From NCBI GenBank assembly GCA_034359265.1, contig CP136898.1:36975501-37039500 (forward strand): DNA of 64,000 bases, in the 5' to 3' direction. Source of the stretch: Canna indica (Eukaryota; Streptophyta; Magnoliopsida; Zingiberales; Cannaceae). The position numbers and the translations under genes are program-made. Positions 33,855 to 45,260 of this stretch are shown here, in pieces (the stretch's first letter is position 1; each line of letters starts with the position of its first letter). The notes below the pieces were generated by a model. That model was not told the DNA's origin. It ran no database searches and saw nothing but the letters and a program-made list of their open reading frames with translations.

Positions 33855-34035
33855 GTTTTGCCTTTTCAACAATAAATTTAGCATGTTCCACTTCTTGTGC
33901 AGCCACTTGTTTAGCTTCAAATGCATTAGTGAACTCCCTCCCAAAGCTTAGGCTCGTAATCGATGCATCATCCAGTACAATATTGAAGTTCTTCACACTT
34001 TCTGTCAATATCTTTCGTATCTCCATACTTACAGC
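33855..34035 (-). pseudogene. Prohibitin-like exon, 5' half
   Basis: After an AAG acceptor it reads [39 protein letters not shown] and [20 protein letters not shown], matching the central prohibitin domain ([14 protein letters not shown] and [15 protein letters not shown] in plants). It breaks at the copia LTR after EKAK and resumes at 19113. Confidence 0.92.
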
Positions 34036-34153
34036 CTTCAAATTAACATCAGCAAGTTGGATGTGTTAGTCTTTTAATATGCCATCAGCACATACACACA
34101 CATACATCAGAACATAAGAAACTAAATCTGAAACTCTGATCATTAAAAAATAC

Positions 34154-34317
34154 CTCTCTTTGAGTTATTAACTGGCTGGTATTGTACAGTGCGACCACAG
34201 CCTTCAAAATTTCATGCATAATTGATGGAAGAACCCTTTCATTATAGTTCTCACCTAGAGAATTGTTGGAAGCTGATTTGCGAGGGGTCTAGTAAGAACT
34301 CTTAATGAAATATTAAC
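34154..34317 (-). pseudogene. Prohibitin-like exon (central)
   Basis: Reads [19 protein letters not shown], then with a shifted frame [19 protein letters not shown] and [17 protein letters not shown], ending at a GT donor. A deletion of about 7 bp removes the YR of PTIYRSLGENY. The family sequence has [13 protein letters not shown] here, which identifies the type-II prohibitin branch. Confidence 0.9.
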
Positions 34318-36100
34318 CTGCAAAGCATTGATATTTGTAGAATTAGTGGGCAGAACTACCAAACAATGTAGTAGCTATCATCCAGAGTTTGGAAAAGTGT
34401 AAATTATGCATTACAAGCATTATTGCGGTATACACCATAATGGACTAAAGGTGAAGATTTTAAACCACTGCCACTACTATTAGTTTCTTGAGTTGTTTGG
34501 TCCTCAAGATTCAAATATCAGAGAGAATTGCAGATTTACAAATATATGAGAAATATATAAAGTTAAACAGGATGAGGTCATTCCTGTTAGATAAAATATA
34601 AAAGAACCACTTCAACTCAATTATTGGATTAGAAAGATTTCTTCTTTGAATGGTTGTTTCTTTTTTAGAAAATTGTACTTGTCATTGATGCATGCAAGAT
34701 CAAAGTCACTTTTGTTTTTTCAATCATGCTTACTGCTTACCCAAGTTCACTTCTAATTCAGTAGTTGGTGTTTCTAAGCAAATTGAAGGTTGAATTAACA
34801 TGTTCCAGCTTTACATTCCAACATTTACCAATCTTGTATGAAATGATAATTTCTAGGGGTCTGCATGGGTATCGGATAGACCTGGAACCGATTGGAACCG
34901 ACCCGATTGGGTAGGTTCCGGGTAGACCCGAATTAAATTCGGGTAGGGTCCGTGACAAAAATTTAGGAACCGGTTAAAATCGGTTCCAGTCCCAGGTCCA
35001 ACACATCGGGTACCCAGACCGGAACCGGAACCGGAACCTGTACTCTGGAACCTGTTCATTTACAGGTTTCAGGGTACTGGTACCTGTACATTTACAAGTT
35101 CCAACATGGTACCCTGCTTGGGACCTGTTCATTTACAGGTTCCAACAGGGTACTCGGAACCTGTACCCTGGAACTTGTATATGAACATATTCCAACAGGA
35201 TACCCGGAATTGGAACCGAAACTTGTAGTTCCAGGTAGGGTCCGGTTCTAAGTTCTAACAGGGTAGGGTCCGGTTCCAAAACTTAGGAACTGATCCTATA
35301 CAGGGTAGGGTTCGGGTATCATGAAAAATACAGGGTACTCGGACCCGCTCACCCCTAATAATTTCCTATATATTGTGAACTAAAATTTGTGTACTATGTA
35401 TAAGCAATGTCTCATGAATCACGCATTCTCCGTGTTCGTCTGTATGAAAACAAAGTCAGAAGAAGGTTGATTCATTTCCGGATGTATCCTCCATTCATAA
35501 ATGTTGTCACTGCTATTAGCCTAATGAAATACTTCCACCATAAAATGGAACATAATATTTTGGTGCAAAATTGGGATAAGAAAAATGATTTTCTGAAACA
35601 TCCACATCTTCATCTGAAAAATCTTGAAGATAGTGATATAGCATTGGTTCATAAGACTTAATGATTTAGTCTTAAGCATTTTGGGACACTAGTTTGAGCC
35701 TATTGATCTATGGATCAGTTTAGTTTTCTCATCAAGCTATGACATGACTACTCTTTACGAGCCCCTGATAAAATAGACCTAGGATGCAATGGTATCTAAT
35801 TATTTATGATATTTAGAAACAACAAGATATTGAGGATGTCCAATAACAAATTGGATCGATCTTCTACAACATGGATGCAGTGAAATTAATTAACCCAAAT
35901 AAAGAAGAAAATAACAGAATAAATTAATAGTTTCTCTAGTAGGTGTAGTGACAATCATTCTGATATTTCACATTAATTGAAAATTAAAGACTTGCAGATA
36001 TTAATATATCTTATTTGCCATAAAAATAGACAAAACCTAAAATCGAGTAAACGGACGCTACAAAGCTCCTTGAAGATTACTGAATAAAATGGAAAGGTAC
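34318..36100 (-). other. Intron of the prohibitin-like pseudogene
   Basis: Non-coding and AT-rich. It hosts the hAT-type MITE at 34854-35357. The 84-codon frame at 35407-35661 on the opposite strand has no recognised domain. Confidence 0.65.
34854..35357. mobile_element. hAT-type MITE with 8-bp TSD ATAATTTC
   Basis: Imperfect inverted ends TAGGGGTCTGCATGG and CCGCTCACCCCTA are flanked by identical 8-bp copies of ATAATTTC at 34846-34853 and 35358-35365. The length (504 bp), TAGGGG ends and 8-bp duplication fit a non-autonomous hAT element. The interior is a degenerate array of GGAACCTGT, TTTACAGGTTCCA and GGGTACC words. No transposase is present. Confidence 0.9.
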
Positions 36101-36226
36101 CATTTGAAGATCGCCACTCCCAGAAGTACTTTCCAAAATATGTGGATAGGCACGTACATCATATATGATAGGCCTTTCCAAACATGGTATAATAAAATGA
36201 GTTCCTTCGTGATAGACATGTAGATA
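36101..36226 (-). pseudogene. Prohibitin-like exon 2
   Basis: Reads VYHEGTHFIIPCLERPIIYD, VRAYPHILESTSGSGDLQM and stops at a GTACC donor in correct phase for the next exon (M, then VNISLRV). The plant family has VYPEGTHLMIPWFERP and YDVRARPYLVESTSGS. The acceptor side is uncertain by a few bases. Confidence 0.88.
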
Positions 36227-36328
36227 AACTTCTCAGAACAAAGCAGAAAAAAATGGATTCCTCCAATAATATGCTAGCTAGATGGAAGTCTGTGATAGAA
36301 GATTTTTAAAATAGCATGTAGCTAATAA

Positions 36329-36773
36329 TGATAAATTTTATAGAAACATAGCATAGCATGATCCAAAACATTATATAATGAAATCATAAATAGAGCATGC
36401 ATAAATCTATAAACATGGTAGAATTGCGGAATCGTCGAATACTAACCTTCAGCCATTGACATCGTATTGTTGTTTTGTTGCGCTGCTCTGATTGCGTTCC
36501 CTCTTGCGTTCCTTCCTCAATAGGTCTTCCAATACTCTCTTCTTGAACCATCAATAGATAGTGTAGAAAGGTAGGAATGAGTATGGGAACCTATGAGTAT
36601 CCCGACCTATTTATATACGCACATTGCCATCAAAGGTGGAAAGATAGACTTGAATTGGGTTTGGAATAGACATGGATAAAATGGTAAAATCATAACATAT
36701 GTGGACCACATAAGGATAGCAACGTGGATACATAATGATGTGGATCATGCATAAATATATGCAACGTCCAACA
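36329..36773 (-). repeat. 3' LTR of copia element 3
   Basis: Runs TGATAAATTTTATAG to GCAACGTCCAACA. Minus-strand TATATAAATA lies at 36609-36618. Confidence 0.92.
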
Positions 36774-36787
36774 TTCTCCCACATGGT
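36774..36787 (-). promoter_or_regulatory. Polypurine tract of copia element 3
   Basis: Minus strand reads CATGTGGGAGAA up to the LTR start TGTTGG. Confidence 0.8.
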
Positions 36788-37077
36788 CCATATATTAAAA
36801 TACCTTGATGTTTAAAATCTCATATCTACTTTAAATGGAATAAAACACACGAATCATAGCGACAAGTCTCTTTGTGCGAGTATTATCTTCTATGTATCAC
36901 GATGCATTTCAATCCAAAACAACTTTATGAATAAACCCTATATTTATTCTAGGTCCAACAAAAATTATTATTCTTGAACTATATGTGTACACCATAAAAT
37001 GAGAAATAACAAATTCAAATAGGAGTTTTTTTTTATTAAAAGCGTAAAATGTTTTTACAATAATTACATTAAGAAAG

Positions 37078-37819
37078 CAAGTCTCATACTGTCTACATGA
37101 CCCTTGAAACCCTTTGGCGGCATGCCCTTTGTCAAAGGATCAGCGATCATCAATTCAGTGATGATGTGCTCAATGACTACTTTATTGTCTTTAACACATT
37201 CCCTTATAGCTAAATACTTTATGTCGATGTGCTTGCTTCGACTTCAACTCTTGTTGTTTTTAGCCAAGTAAACAGTAGCAGAATTGTCATAGTAAATCTT
37301 TATAGGTCTGGCAATGGAATCCATGACTCTTAGACCTGAAATAAAACTCCTTAAGCACACACCATGTGAGGTAACCTCAAAACAAGATACGAACTCGGTC
37401 TCGGTGGTAGAAGTAGCAATCAAAGTCTGCTTGGCACTTTTCTAGGAAATAGCTCCACTAGCTAAGATAAAAATATATCTCGATGTCGATTTTCGAGAGT
37501 CGACACATCCAGCAAAGTCCGAGTCTGAGTAGCCGATAACCTCCAAGTTGACAGTTCGTTTATACATGAGTATAAAATCCTCGGTACCTTTAAGGTACCT
37601 CATCACCTTCTTTGCAGCTTTCCAGTGGTCCATCCTTGGATTACTCTGAAATCATCCAAGTACTCCAACAACAAATGCTATGTCGGGCCTTGTACAAACT
37701 TGAGAGTACATAAGGCTGCCAACGGCCGAAGCATATGGAATATTTTACATATGTTCCCTTTCGAAATTATTTTTGGGACACTGGCTAAGACTAAATCTAT
37801 CACCTTTTACAATATATAG
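37078..37819 (-). pseudogene. Copia 3 RNase H region
   Basis: 37442-37633 reads DHWKAAKKVMRYLKGTEDF and SDSDFAGCVDSRKSTSRYI. The following sequence reads DNSATVYLAKNN, SKHIDIKYLAIRE and a C-terminal PPKGFKGHVDSM to a stop near 37078. Several stops interrupt it. Copia 4 keeps the same end in a single frame (47857-48339). Confidence 0.87.
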
Positions 37820-37822
37820 GTG

Positions 37823-38560
37823 CTATACTTGGTGAGCAATTTTCATCCGAAATATCTCTATGACTTTATTGATATAGGTTTCCTGTGATAGACCTAAAAT
37901 ACCTCGAGGTCTATCCATATGGATCTTGATGTCAATGACATAAGATGCTTCACCCATATCTTTCATGTCAAAATTCTTAGAGAGGAATTGCTTCACCTCA
38001 TATAACAACCCCTTATCATTGGTCGCAAGTAAACTGTCGTCCACATATAGGATAAGGAAACAAATTTTACTCCAACTGATTAAGTGATATATACATTGAT
38101 CCATGATGTTCTCTACGAAACCAAAAAAAGAGATTACATCATGAAACTTTATGTACCACTGACGGGAGACTTGTTTCAATCTGTATATGGATTTTTTGAG
38201 CTTGCAAACCAAAAGCTCATCTTTATTAGAGGAGAAACCTTTTGATTGTTTCATATAAATCTCTTCCTCTAGCTCTCCATTAAGGAATGTCGTTTTCACT
38301 TTCATTTGATGTGTTTCTAAGTCAAAATGGGCCACTAATGCCATAATATTACGGAAGGAATCTTTCTTTGATACTGGAGAAAGGGTCTTCAAGTAATCGA
38401 TCCCCTCATTTTGAGTAAATTCTTTGGCTACTTGTCTGGCTTTATATCTTTCGATATTGCCCAGGGAATCCCTTTTGGTTTTGAAGACCCATTTACACCC
38501 TATGGCCTTAAACCTTTAGGTAATTTGACAAGATCTCAGACTTCATTTGAAGCCATATAT
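37823..38560 (-). pseudogene. Copia 3 reverse transcriptase
   Basis: One long frame (37823-38392) carries FDLETHQMKVKTTFLNGELEE (Asp to Lys change in QMDVKT), SIYRLKQVSRQWY, LILYVDDSLLATND and the DMGEASYVIDIKIHMD block. The preceding TRLVAKGF-type segment near 38400-38500 is in another frame. Confidence 0.9.
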
Positions 38561-38737
38561 TGAATACATCTCATCCTTCATAGCATTGTACCATAACTTA
38601 GATTCACTGCTATCCACGGCATATGAAAATATTTTTGGATCATTTTTGACCCTAATATTATAGTCACAACTGGTTCCTTAACAGTGTGCGGCCGGTAATT
38701 ATTGAGTACCAAGATCTACTTGATTGTTGTCGACTAT

Positions 38738-39616
38738 TTATGGATTCTCAATGATCGGTTGTTGAACACCTAGAAGAGGTGAATTGTGAATAACAACTAA
38801 TCTTTCACTTGAGTCAGGAGTGGATTCCTCCAAAAGATCTTTTTGAAAAAGATCACTCCCACTAATCAAATCATTTTCCAAAAACTTAGAGTTTCTAGAT
38901 TCCACAAAACTAGTGCTATGAGAGGGACAATAAAATCTATATCCTTTGGAATTTTCGGCATATCCAACAAAATACTCACTGATAGTCATTGGGTCTAGCT
39001 TCTTCTCTTGTGGATTGTAAATCCCCACTTCATACGGGCATCCCCATACGCGCATATGTTGCAAATTCGATTTCCAAACTCTCCATAACTCGAATGGCGT
39101 TTTAGTAAAAGTCTTGGTTGGAACCTGGTTTAATATATACACTGTCGTATTAAGTGCTTCAGGCCACAAGAATCTGTGAATCTTGGAGCTGCTATGCATA
39201 CTCCGCACCATGTCTAATAATGTTCGGTTCCTTCTTTCTGCAAACACCATTTTGATATGTAGATCCTAGCATGGTGTATTGGGCAACTATCTCATTCTCT
39301 TGAAGGAACTTTGCAAATAGACTAGGTGCTTGTCCATCCTCGGTGTATCTTCCATAATATTCACCTCCCTTATCTGATCTCATGATTTTTATTTGCTTAC
39401 CGTATTGTTTAATTTTTCTACTTCTGCCTTGAAGACTTTAAAGGCATCTAATGCTTCATACTTGTTATGAAGCAAGTAGATATACATATATCGTGAGTAA
39501 TCATCTATGAAGGAGATGAAATATTTCTGACCACACAAGTCCATGTCTAGACTACATATGTCCGTATGTATGATCTCCAATATGCCGAAACTTCTCTTGG
39601 CATCTTTCTTTGACAT
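38738..39616 (-). pseudogene. Copia 3 integrase
   Basis: 39389-39616 has FGILEIIHTDICSLDMDLCG with the first catalytic Asp. 39192-39383 has MRSDKGGEYYGRYTEDGQAP with the second. 38738-39250 has [20 protein letters not shown], with the catalytic Glu region changed to FAERR, and the conserved [19 protein letters not shown]. Two frameshifts separate the parts. This whole core is absent from copia 4. Confidence 0.9.
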
Positions 39617-40981
39617 ATTTGTCTGCTTTCCTTTAATCCAGTCTATACAAGTGTCAAAGACGGTAAAATCTAAATTATCAAGTACATTTTCATTTACCAG
39701 TCTTTTATCCTTTTAATGGATATGTGACCTAACCTTCGATGCCATAAAATAGAGGAGTTTTCATTCATAACAAATATTTTAATACCCGCAGTTTGTTGAA
39801 CATGCAAAGATTTATTATAAGAAATATTTTGCAATTCCATTTTGAAAAGATCATCTACCATAATACTATTTCCAATAAAATCATATTTATAAAATAAGGA
39901 ACAAGATGAATCTGAAAAATTAAAGGAATATCCAAATGGTAAAAGTCTTGAAACAGATATCAAGTCTTTAGAAAAATTTGGAATATAAAAGGTCTTTTCT
40001 AAAAGCAAAGTAAAACTAGTGCTTAAAATTAATTTGCATGTTCCCATTGCTTCCACACGTGAGCGCACTCTATTTTTAGTATAGAAGCAATGCTCACTTC
40101 CCGTTGGCTTCCTTTGGTTCTGAAAGCCCTGTAGGATATTGGAAATATGGATTGTAGAACCGGAATCAATCCACCATGTGTTTCGATAAATATCTATCAT
40201 ATGAGATTCATAACAAACTAACGAGATTGAAATACCTTTCTTTTCAAGCCAGATCTTGTATTTGGCACAGTCCCTCTTTATGTGCCCCTTCTTTTTACAG
40301 AAGTAACACTTGGACTCTTTCTTAATGTCACCTTTGATGACCGATTTGCCTTTACCTTTATGCTTATTGTATTTCTTTTTCCTCTTCCCTTGTAGAGCCA
40401 GATGTGGATTTTCTCCCATTTCTGCAAGCAGCCTTCCTTCTTCTTGTACCCACATAGTCAGTAATTCATTGATTGATCATTTCTTCTTATGTGTGTTGTA
40501 GGAGATTTTAAAAGCCCTGTATTGCGAAGGTAGAGAATTTAGTATAAAATGCACAATAAATGAGTCAAACATTTCAACCTCTAATTTTTTAAGTTGAGCC
40601 GTTATATCCCTCATTTCCATGATGTGCTCGTGCACACCTTTTATTCATGTGAGCCTCATTGATGACAATTTGGTCATTAGAGTGCTGGCTAGTGATTTGT
40701 CTGGAGATTCAAATTGCTCGTTTATGACCTTCAATAGATCTTTTACATTCTTACGTTCCCAAATGGAACCATGAATGTTGGCAGGCATTTTTGTCTTTTA
40801 TGAACAATGTGCTAAGCCGATTGGATCTCTCTCATTGTTCATATAGGAGTCGGTGGTTCTGATTTTCTTATAGCGTAATCAATGTCCACACACCCTAAGT
40901 GGAGAAGAATTCTCTCCTTCCTGGTTCTACAATTGTCCTCGGTTAATTCGGAAATGTCTATGTAGTTAATAGTTTGAGTTG
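39617..40981 (-). pseudogene. Copia 3 Gag end, zinc knuckle, protease and pre-integrase region
   Basis: The frame 39694-40455 has a basic Lys/Gly run, the knuckle CYFCKKKGHIKRDC, the protease motif WWIDSGSTIHI and the pre-integrase motif LWHRRLGHISIKRI. Upstream to 40981 the Gag N-terminus is readable in broken frames, beginning ATQTINYIDI directly after a TTGCAG acceptor. The start codon is not here but appears to be supplied from the LTR by splicing. Confidence 0.87.
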
Positions 40982-42912
40982 CTGCAATTGTGAAAATACA
41001 TATTCATGATTTAAATAGAGGCAAATATAAATATCAAGTTTTACCAATGTAAACAAGAAATAAAAATAACATAGGTCAATACAATAAAAACTGTCTGTGA
41101 GTTAAGCTTTATTTTAGGACTCATGTTAAACTTTATGTGAAACTAACAAAGTTATATACCTTTTCTTAATACCTGTGGGCTAATTAGGAAAAATAATCTA
41201 TTATTTCACACTAATTAAATATATATGTATGACAAAAATTCCTATGGGATAAGATTTATCACACTCCAAATAGCTAATTACAATTTGATGTCATATATAT
41301 CTAAATGTGACCTAAAATTTACCAATTTTATAATTTTAACATAACTAAAGATGTTGTAGCTACTCTTTAATTAGTTAAATTATGTGGCTAATTATCTAAT
41401 ATATAATTTAACATAACTAAGGATGTTATGGTTACTCCTTAATTAGTCAAATTTTATGGGTCACATGATATCATAATATTGCATAGATGATTACATAAAA
41501 TAACATAGCAAACACACATCACAATTAACTACAATATGGCGTAATTTAATTAATTATTGTAATAATGTGTTATATAACAAATAGGTGCAACATCATGTTC
41601 ATCAATGCAACAAATGGGACAGTAAATAATTATATTCATATAACATGGTTCAACATAATAAAAATATTTACTGCTAATTGATTTCAATCATAGTATTATT
41701 AATCTTTAAATACTTTTAATTCATGAAATTTTAAATTGGATTGGTCCAAGCAATTTCAAAAGAAACCAAATTTAAATCAATGAGATAACATCAAATAAAC
41801 CAAAATAAACCAAATTGGACTAGATTTCAATTGATTTGTATCGAACCAAAAATTTCATTAAATCAGATATGAACCAAAGCAAATTAAATTAGAAATTGAA
41901 ATCAACCCAAAAACAAAGGAATTGAACCGGGTTCAATTGATTTGAACCAGACCAATATCATCTTTAATTTAAAGGTGGGTCATTTGCATTTGAACCGAAA
42001 TTTGAAATAAACCCAAAACAATTGAATTGAATCAGATTTCACTTAAGTTGCGGATCGGGTGTGAAAAGCAATGGATTTGGATTTTAAATAAACATGATGC
42101 AGATCCAATTAACTTAAATCAATTTTTAAAAACGGGTACAAAAGGAAAACGGGATCCAATATGATTTAAAACCACTAACCATTATAATTAAATAAATGGG
42201 TGTCTTAATGGGTCAAGAATCTATTATATTGGATCCAAACCCACTTTCCACTTTTTTCTTCAAACGATGCAAGATCTAAAATTATTTGAGATTGCAGCCG
42301 CCGCCTAACAGCCAACTTACGAAGCAAACCGCCGTCTTCTCCAGCCAGCGCCGTCAACTATGCCGCTTCAACCTCTGGCCACTCTGCTTCAGCCACCTGC
42401 CATCAAGGGACGCCGGCGACGAAGAGAGCAGCATGAATCAAGGAGAAAACCGTGGTTGCCGCCCACTTTCATAATCCATACCGGCCAGCTTTTGCCTCAC
42501 CACCACCCTCATTGTCGCCTTCTTCATGTGTCGGCGATGTTGTCGCCGACACTAAACAGCGTGAAAGCAGCGAACTCGGCGACTGCATGGTGAAGATCCT
42601 CCTGCCAGTCGACCGCATGGTGTAGACGACGATCTCAGCGCCTATCAAACGCTACTGCACCGCGCTTGCACCGCCGACGATTCATGCCGTCAACCCGGAC
42701 GCCTTGCCATAAGGTCCAGCTGGGATCCGAAGGCTGGTACGGCAGCGACTAGGAGACGACGAAAACACGCGATGAAGAAATCCAAAATACCACAAAAAAT
42801 GCAGCGAAGATAAAGTCGTTGTTTCGATTAAGAACGGCTACATTGACGACAAAGAAACACGTAGAGAAGAAGGTACGAAAAAAAAACTGGAAAAGAATAT
42901 AGATTGGATACA
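40982..42912 (-). repeat. Copia 3 leader intron (AT-rich then GC-rich)
   Basis: It runs from the gag acceptor at 40982-40983 up to the copia 4 insertion and continues at 49074-49230. 41640-42250 is made of GAACCAAATT, ATTTGAACC and TGGATCC-type words. 42285-42790 is GC-rich with GCCGCC runs and open frames on both strands, no domain. The same layout occurs inverted at 43380-45260. Confidence 0.75.
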
Positions 42913-43088
42913 ATACATGTTGGACGTGGCATATATATATTCATGGTCCACATCATTATTTGATGTGGACCATGTCTGTTCACGTGTTTATCCTTATGTG
43001 GTCCACATATTTATGATTTTATCATTTTACCCATGTCTATCTAAAATCCGGTTCAAGCCTATCCTTCCACCTTTGATGGCAAGGTGTG

Positions 43089-43098
43089 TATATAAATA
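43089..43098 (+). promoter_or_regulatory. TATA box of the copia 4 5' LTR
   Basis: TATATAAATA; the equivalent place in the 3' LTR (48790-48799) reads TATATGAATA, and in the copia 3 3' LTR TATATAAATA again. Conservation across LTRs supports a promoter. Confidence 0.75.
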
Positions 43099-43240
43099 CG
43101 TCGGGATACTCATAGGTCCCCATTCTCATTCCTACATTTCTACACCATCTATTGAGGGTTCTGAAGAGAGTATTGGAAGACCTATTAAGGAAGGAACAAA
43201 TGAGCAAACAGAATTGGAGCAGCGCATCAAAATGATGTCA

Positions 43241-43260
43241 ATGGCAGGAGGTTAGTCTCG
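43241..43260 (+). promoter_or_regulatory. Proposed gag start codon and 5' splice site within the LTR
   Basis: ATGGCAGGAG is followed by GTTAGT. Joined to the TTGCAG acceptor ending at 45260, the reading frame is M-A-G-A-T-Q-T-I-N and runs into Gag. Copia 3 has the same arrangement (ATG at 49240, donor at 49230, acceptor at 40982). A short upstream ATG frame of about 11 codons starts near 43199 and overlaps it in another frame. Confidence 0.65.
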
Positions 43261-43367
43261 ATTCTAAGCTTCCGCAATTATACATGTTTATAAATTGTGC
43301 ATGCCTTATATTTTGATATAATCATATCGTCAAGTAGAGCATTCCATGTTCTATAAAAATTTCTACA

Positions 43368-43384
43368 TATGATATCAGAGCGTT
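43368..43384 (+). promoter_or_regulatory. Primer-binding site of copia element 4
   Basis: TATGATATCAGAGCG directly after the LTR, a decayed TGGTATCAGAGC. Confidence 0.8.
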
Positions 43385-45260
43385 TTTCTTCGCCTTGATT
43401 GTATTATTTCTGAGCCTTCACTGTATCTTCTTCTCTATGTGTTTCTTTGCTGTCAATGGAGCCGTTCTTGATCGAAACAACGTCTTTATCGCCGCTGGAT
43501 TTCATTGTCGCATTTTTTCATCGCCATTTCTGTACCAGCCTCCGGATCCCGACTGGTTTGGCGCAATAGCGTTTGATAGGCGCTGAGATCGCCATCTACT
43601 CCATGCGGCCGACTAGCAGGAGGATCTTCACCATGTAGTTGTCGAGTTCATTGCTTTCACGCTGCTCAGTGCTGGTGATAACATCGCCGGCACATGAAGA
43701 AGGCGGTGTTGAGGGCGGTGGCGAGGCAAAAGCTGGCCAGTGTGGATGATAAAGGTGGGCTACAACCATAACTTTCTCCTCGCTTTATGTTGCTCTCTTC
43801 GTCGCCAGCGTCCTTTGATGGTAGGCGGTTGAAGCAGAGTGGCCGGCGGTTGAAGCGGCATAGTCGACGGCGCTGTGGAGAGGATGATGGTGGCGGTCGA
43901 CTATGATGGGAGTGATGGAGGTGGGGCGTAGGTCCTGTAGCAGCAGCTGTAGCAAAAGTTTTTTTTAGGGTTTCTTTTGTGTTTGCATCGTAGGGAAGAA
44001 GGAAGATTAGATAATGGGTTTAAGTTAATCGGGTTCAAATTCAATTTAATGGATTTTGGATCCATTTACGCTTACTCGATTTTTAAATGATTTTAAGTTA
44101 TTGGATCCGAATTCTTTTTCTTGTACCCGTTAATTAGATTATTTAAATCAAATGGTTTTGAATCATGTTAATTAGCTTTCAAGCCTGATCCGCAACTTAT
44201 CGTTTTGGTTCGGTTTAAATAAATTGGGTTTATTTCAAATTTCGGTTCAAATGTAAATGGTACACCTTTAAATTAAACATGATTCTGGTCTGGTTCAAAT
44301 CAATTGAACCCGGTCCAATTTCTTTGTTTTGGGGTTGATTTTAATTTCGGTTTAATTTGCTTTGGTTCATATATGGTTTAATGAAATTTTTGGTCTGGTT
44401 CAAATCAATTGAAATCAGGTCCAATTTGATTTTATTTTGGTTCAATTGATGTTATCTCATTGGTTTAAATCTAGTTTCTTTTGAAATTACTTGGACCAAC
44501 CAAATTTTAAAAATTTCATGAACTAGAAGCATTTAAAGATTAATATTTCTATGATTGAAATCAATTAGCAGTAAATATTTTTATGTTGAACTATGTTATA
44601 TGAATATAATTATTTACTGTCCCATTTGTTGCATTGATGAACATGATATTTACCTATTTGTTATATAGTGTATTTTTACAATAATTAATTAAATTGTGTC
44701 ATATTGTAGTTAATTGAGATGCGTATTGTTATCTTATTTCATGTAATCATCAATGCAACATTATGATGTCATGTGACCAATAGAATTTAACTAACTAAGA
44801 AGTAGCCATAATATTCTTAGTTATGTTAAATTATATATTAAGTAATTGACCATATAATTTAACTAATTAAGGAGTAGCCAAAGAATTTTTAGTTATGTTA
44901 AAATTATATAATTGGCAATTTTTTAGGTCATATTTAGATATATATGACATCAAATTGTAATTAGCTATTTGGGGTGAGATAAATCTTATCCCACAGGAAT
45001 TTTTATCATACTTATATAGTTAATTAGTGTGAAATAATAGATTATTTTTCCTAATTAGCCCACATATATTAGGAAAAGGTATATAACTTTGTTAGTTTCA
45101 TATAAAGTTTAAACATGAGTCCTAAAATAAAAACTTAGCCCACAGGCAATTTCTATTGTATTGAACCATGTCATTTCTATTTTTCTTGTTTAAATTGGTA
45201 AAATTTAAAATTTATATTTGCCTCTACTTAAATCATGAACATGTGTTTCCACAATTGCAG
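43385..45260 (+). repeat. Copia 4 leader, proposed intron 43251-45260
   Basis: GC-rich part at 43440-43960, then a long AT-rich run of GGTTCAAATCAATTG and TTGGTTTAA words to 44500, then plain AT-rich DNA. It is an inverted relative of 40982-42790. It ends in a pyrimidine-containing TTTCCACAATTGCAG acceptor. No gene. Confidence 0.75.

Larger units (their letters stand above)
42918..43367 (+). repeat. 5' LTR of copia element 4, with ATG and splice donor
   Basis: From TGTTGGACGTGG to AAATTTCTACA. TATA box TATATAAATA at 43089-43098. Further in, ATG GCA GGA G at 43241-43250 is followed by a GTTAGT donor. Confidence 0.92.

Noticed and set aside
35407..35661. 84-codon plus-strand frame in a prohibitin-like intron
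   Set aside because: No recognisable family and opposite in strand to the gene; could be chance or old transposon sequence.
42286..42593. Possible small proteins in GC-rich DNA
   Set aside because: Same leader composition as above and present inverted in copia 4; no conserved frame.
42917..43255. 112-codon protein encoded by the copia 4 LTR
   Set aside because: Most of it lies upstream of the TATA box and would not be transcribed from this LTR; only its final ATG codons matter as a possible gag start.
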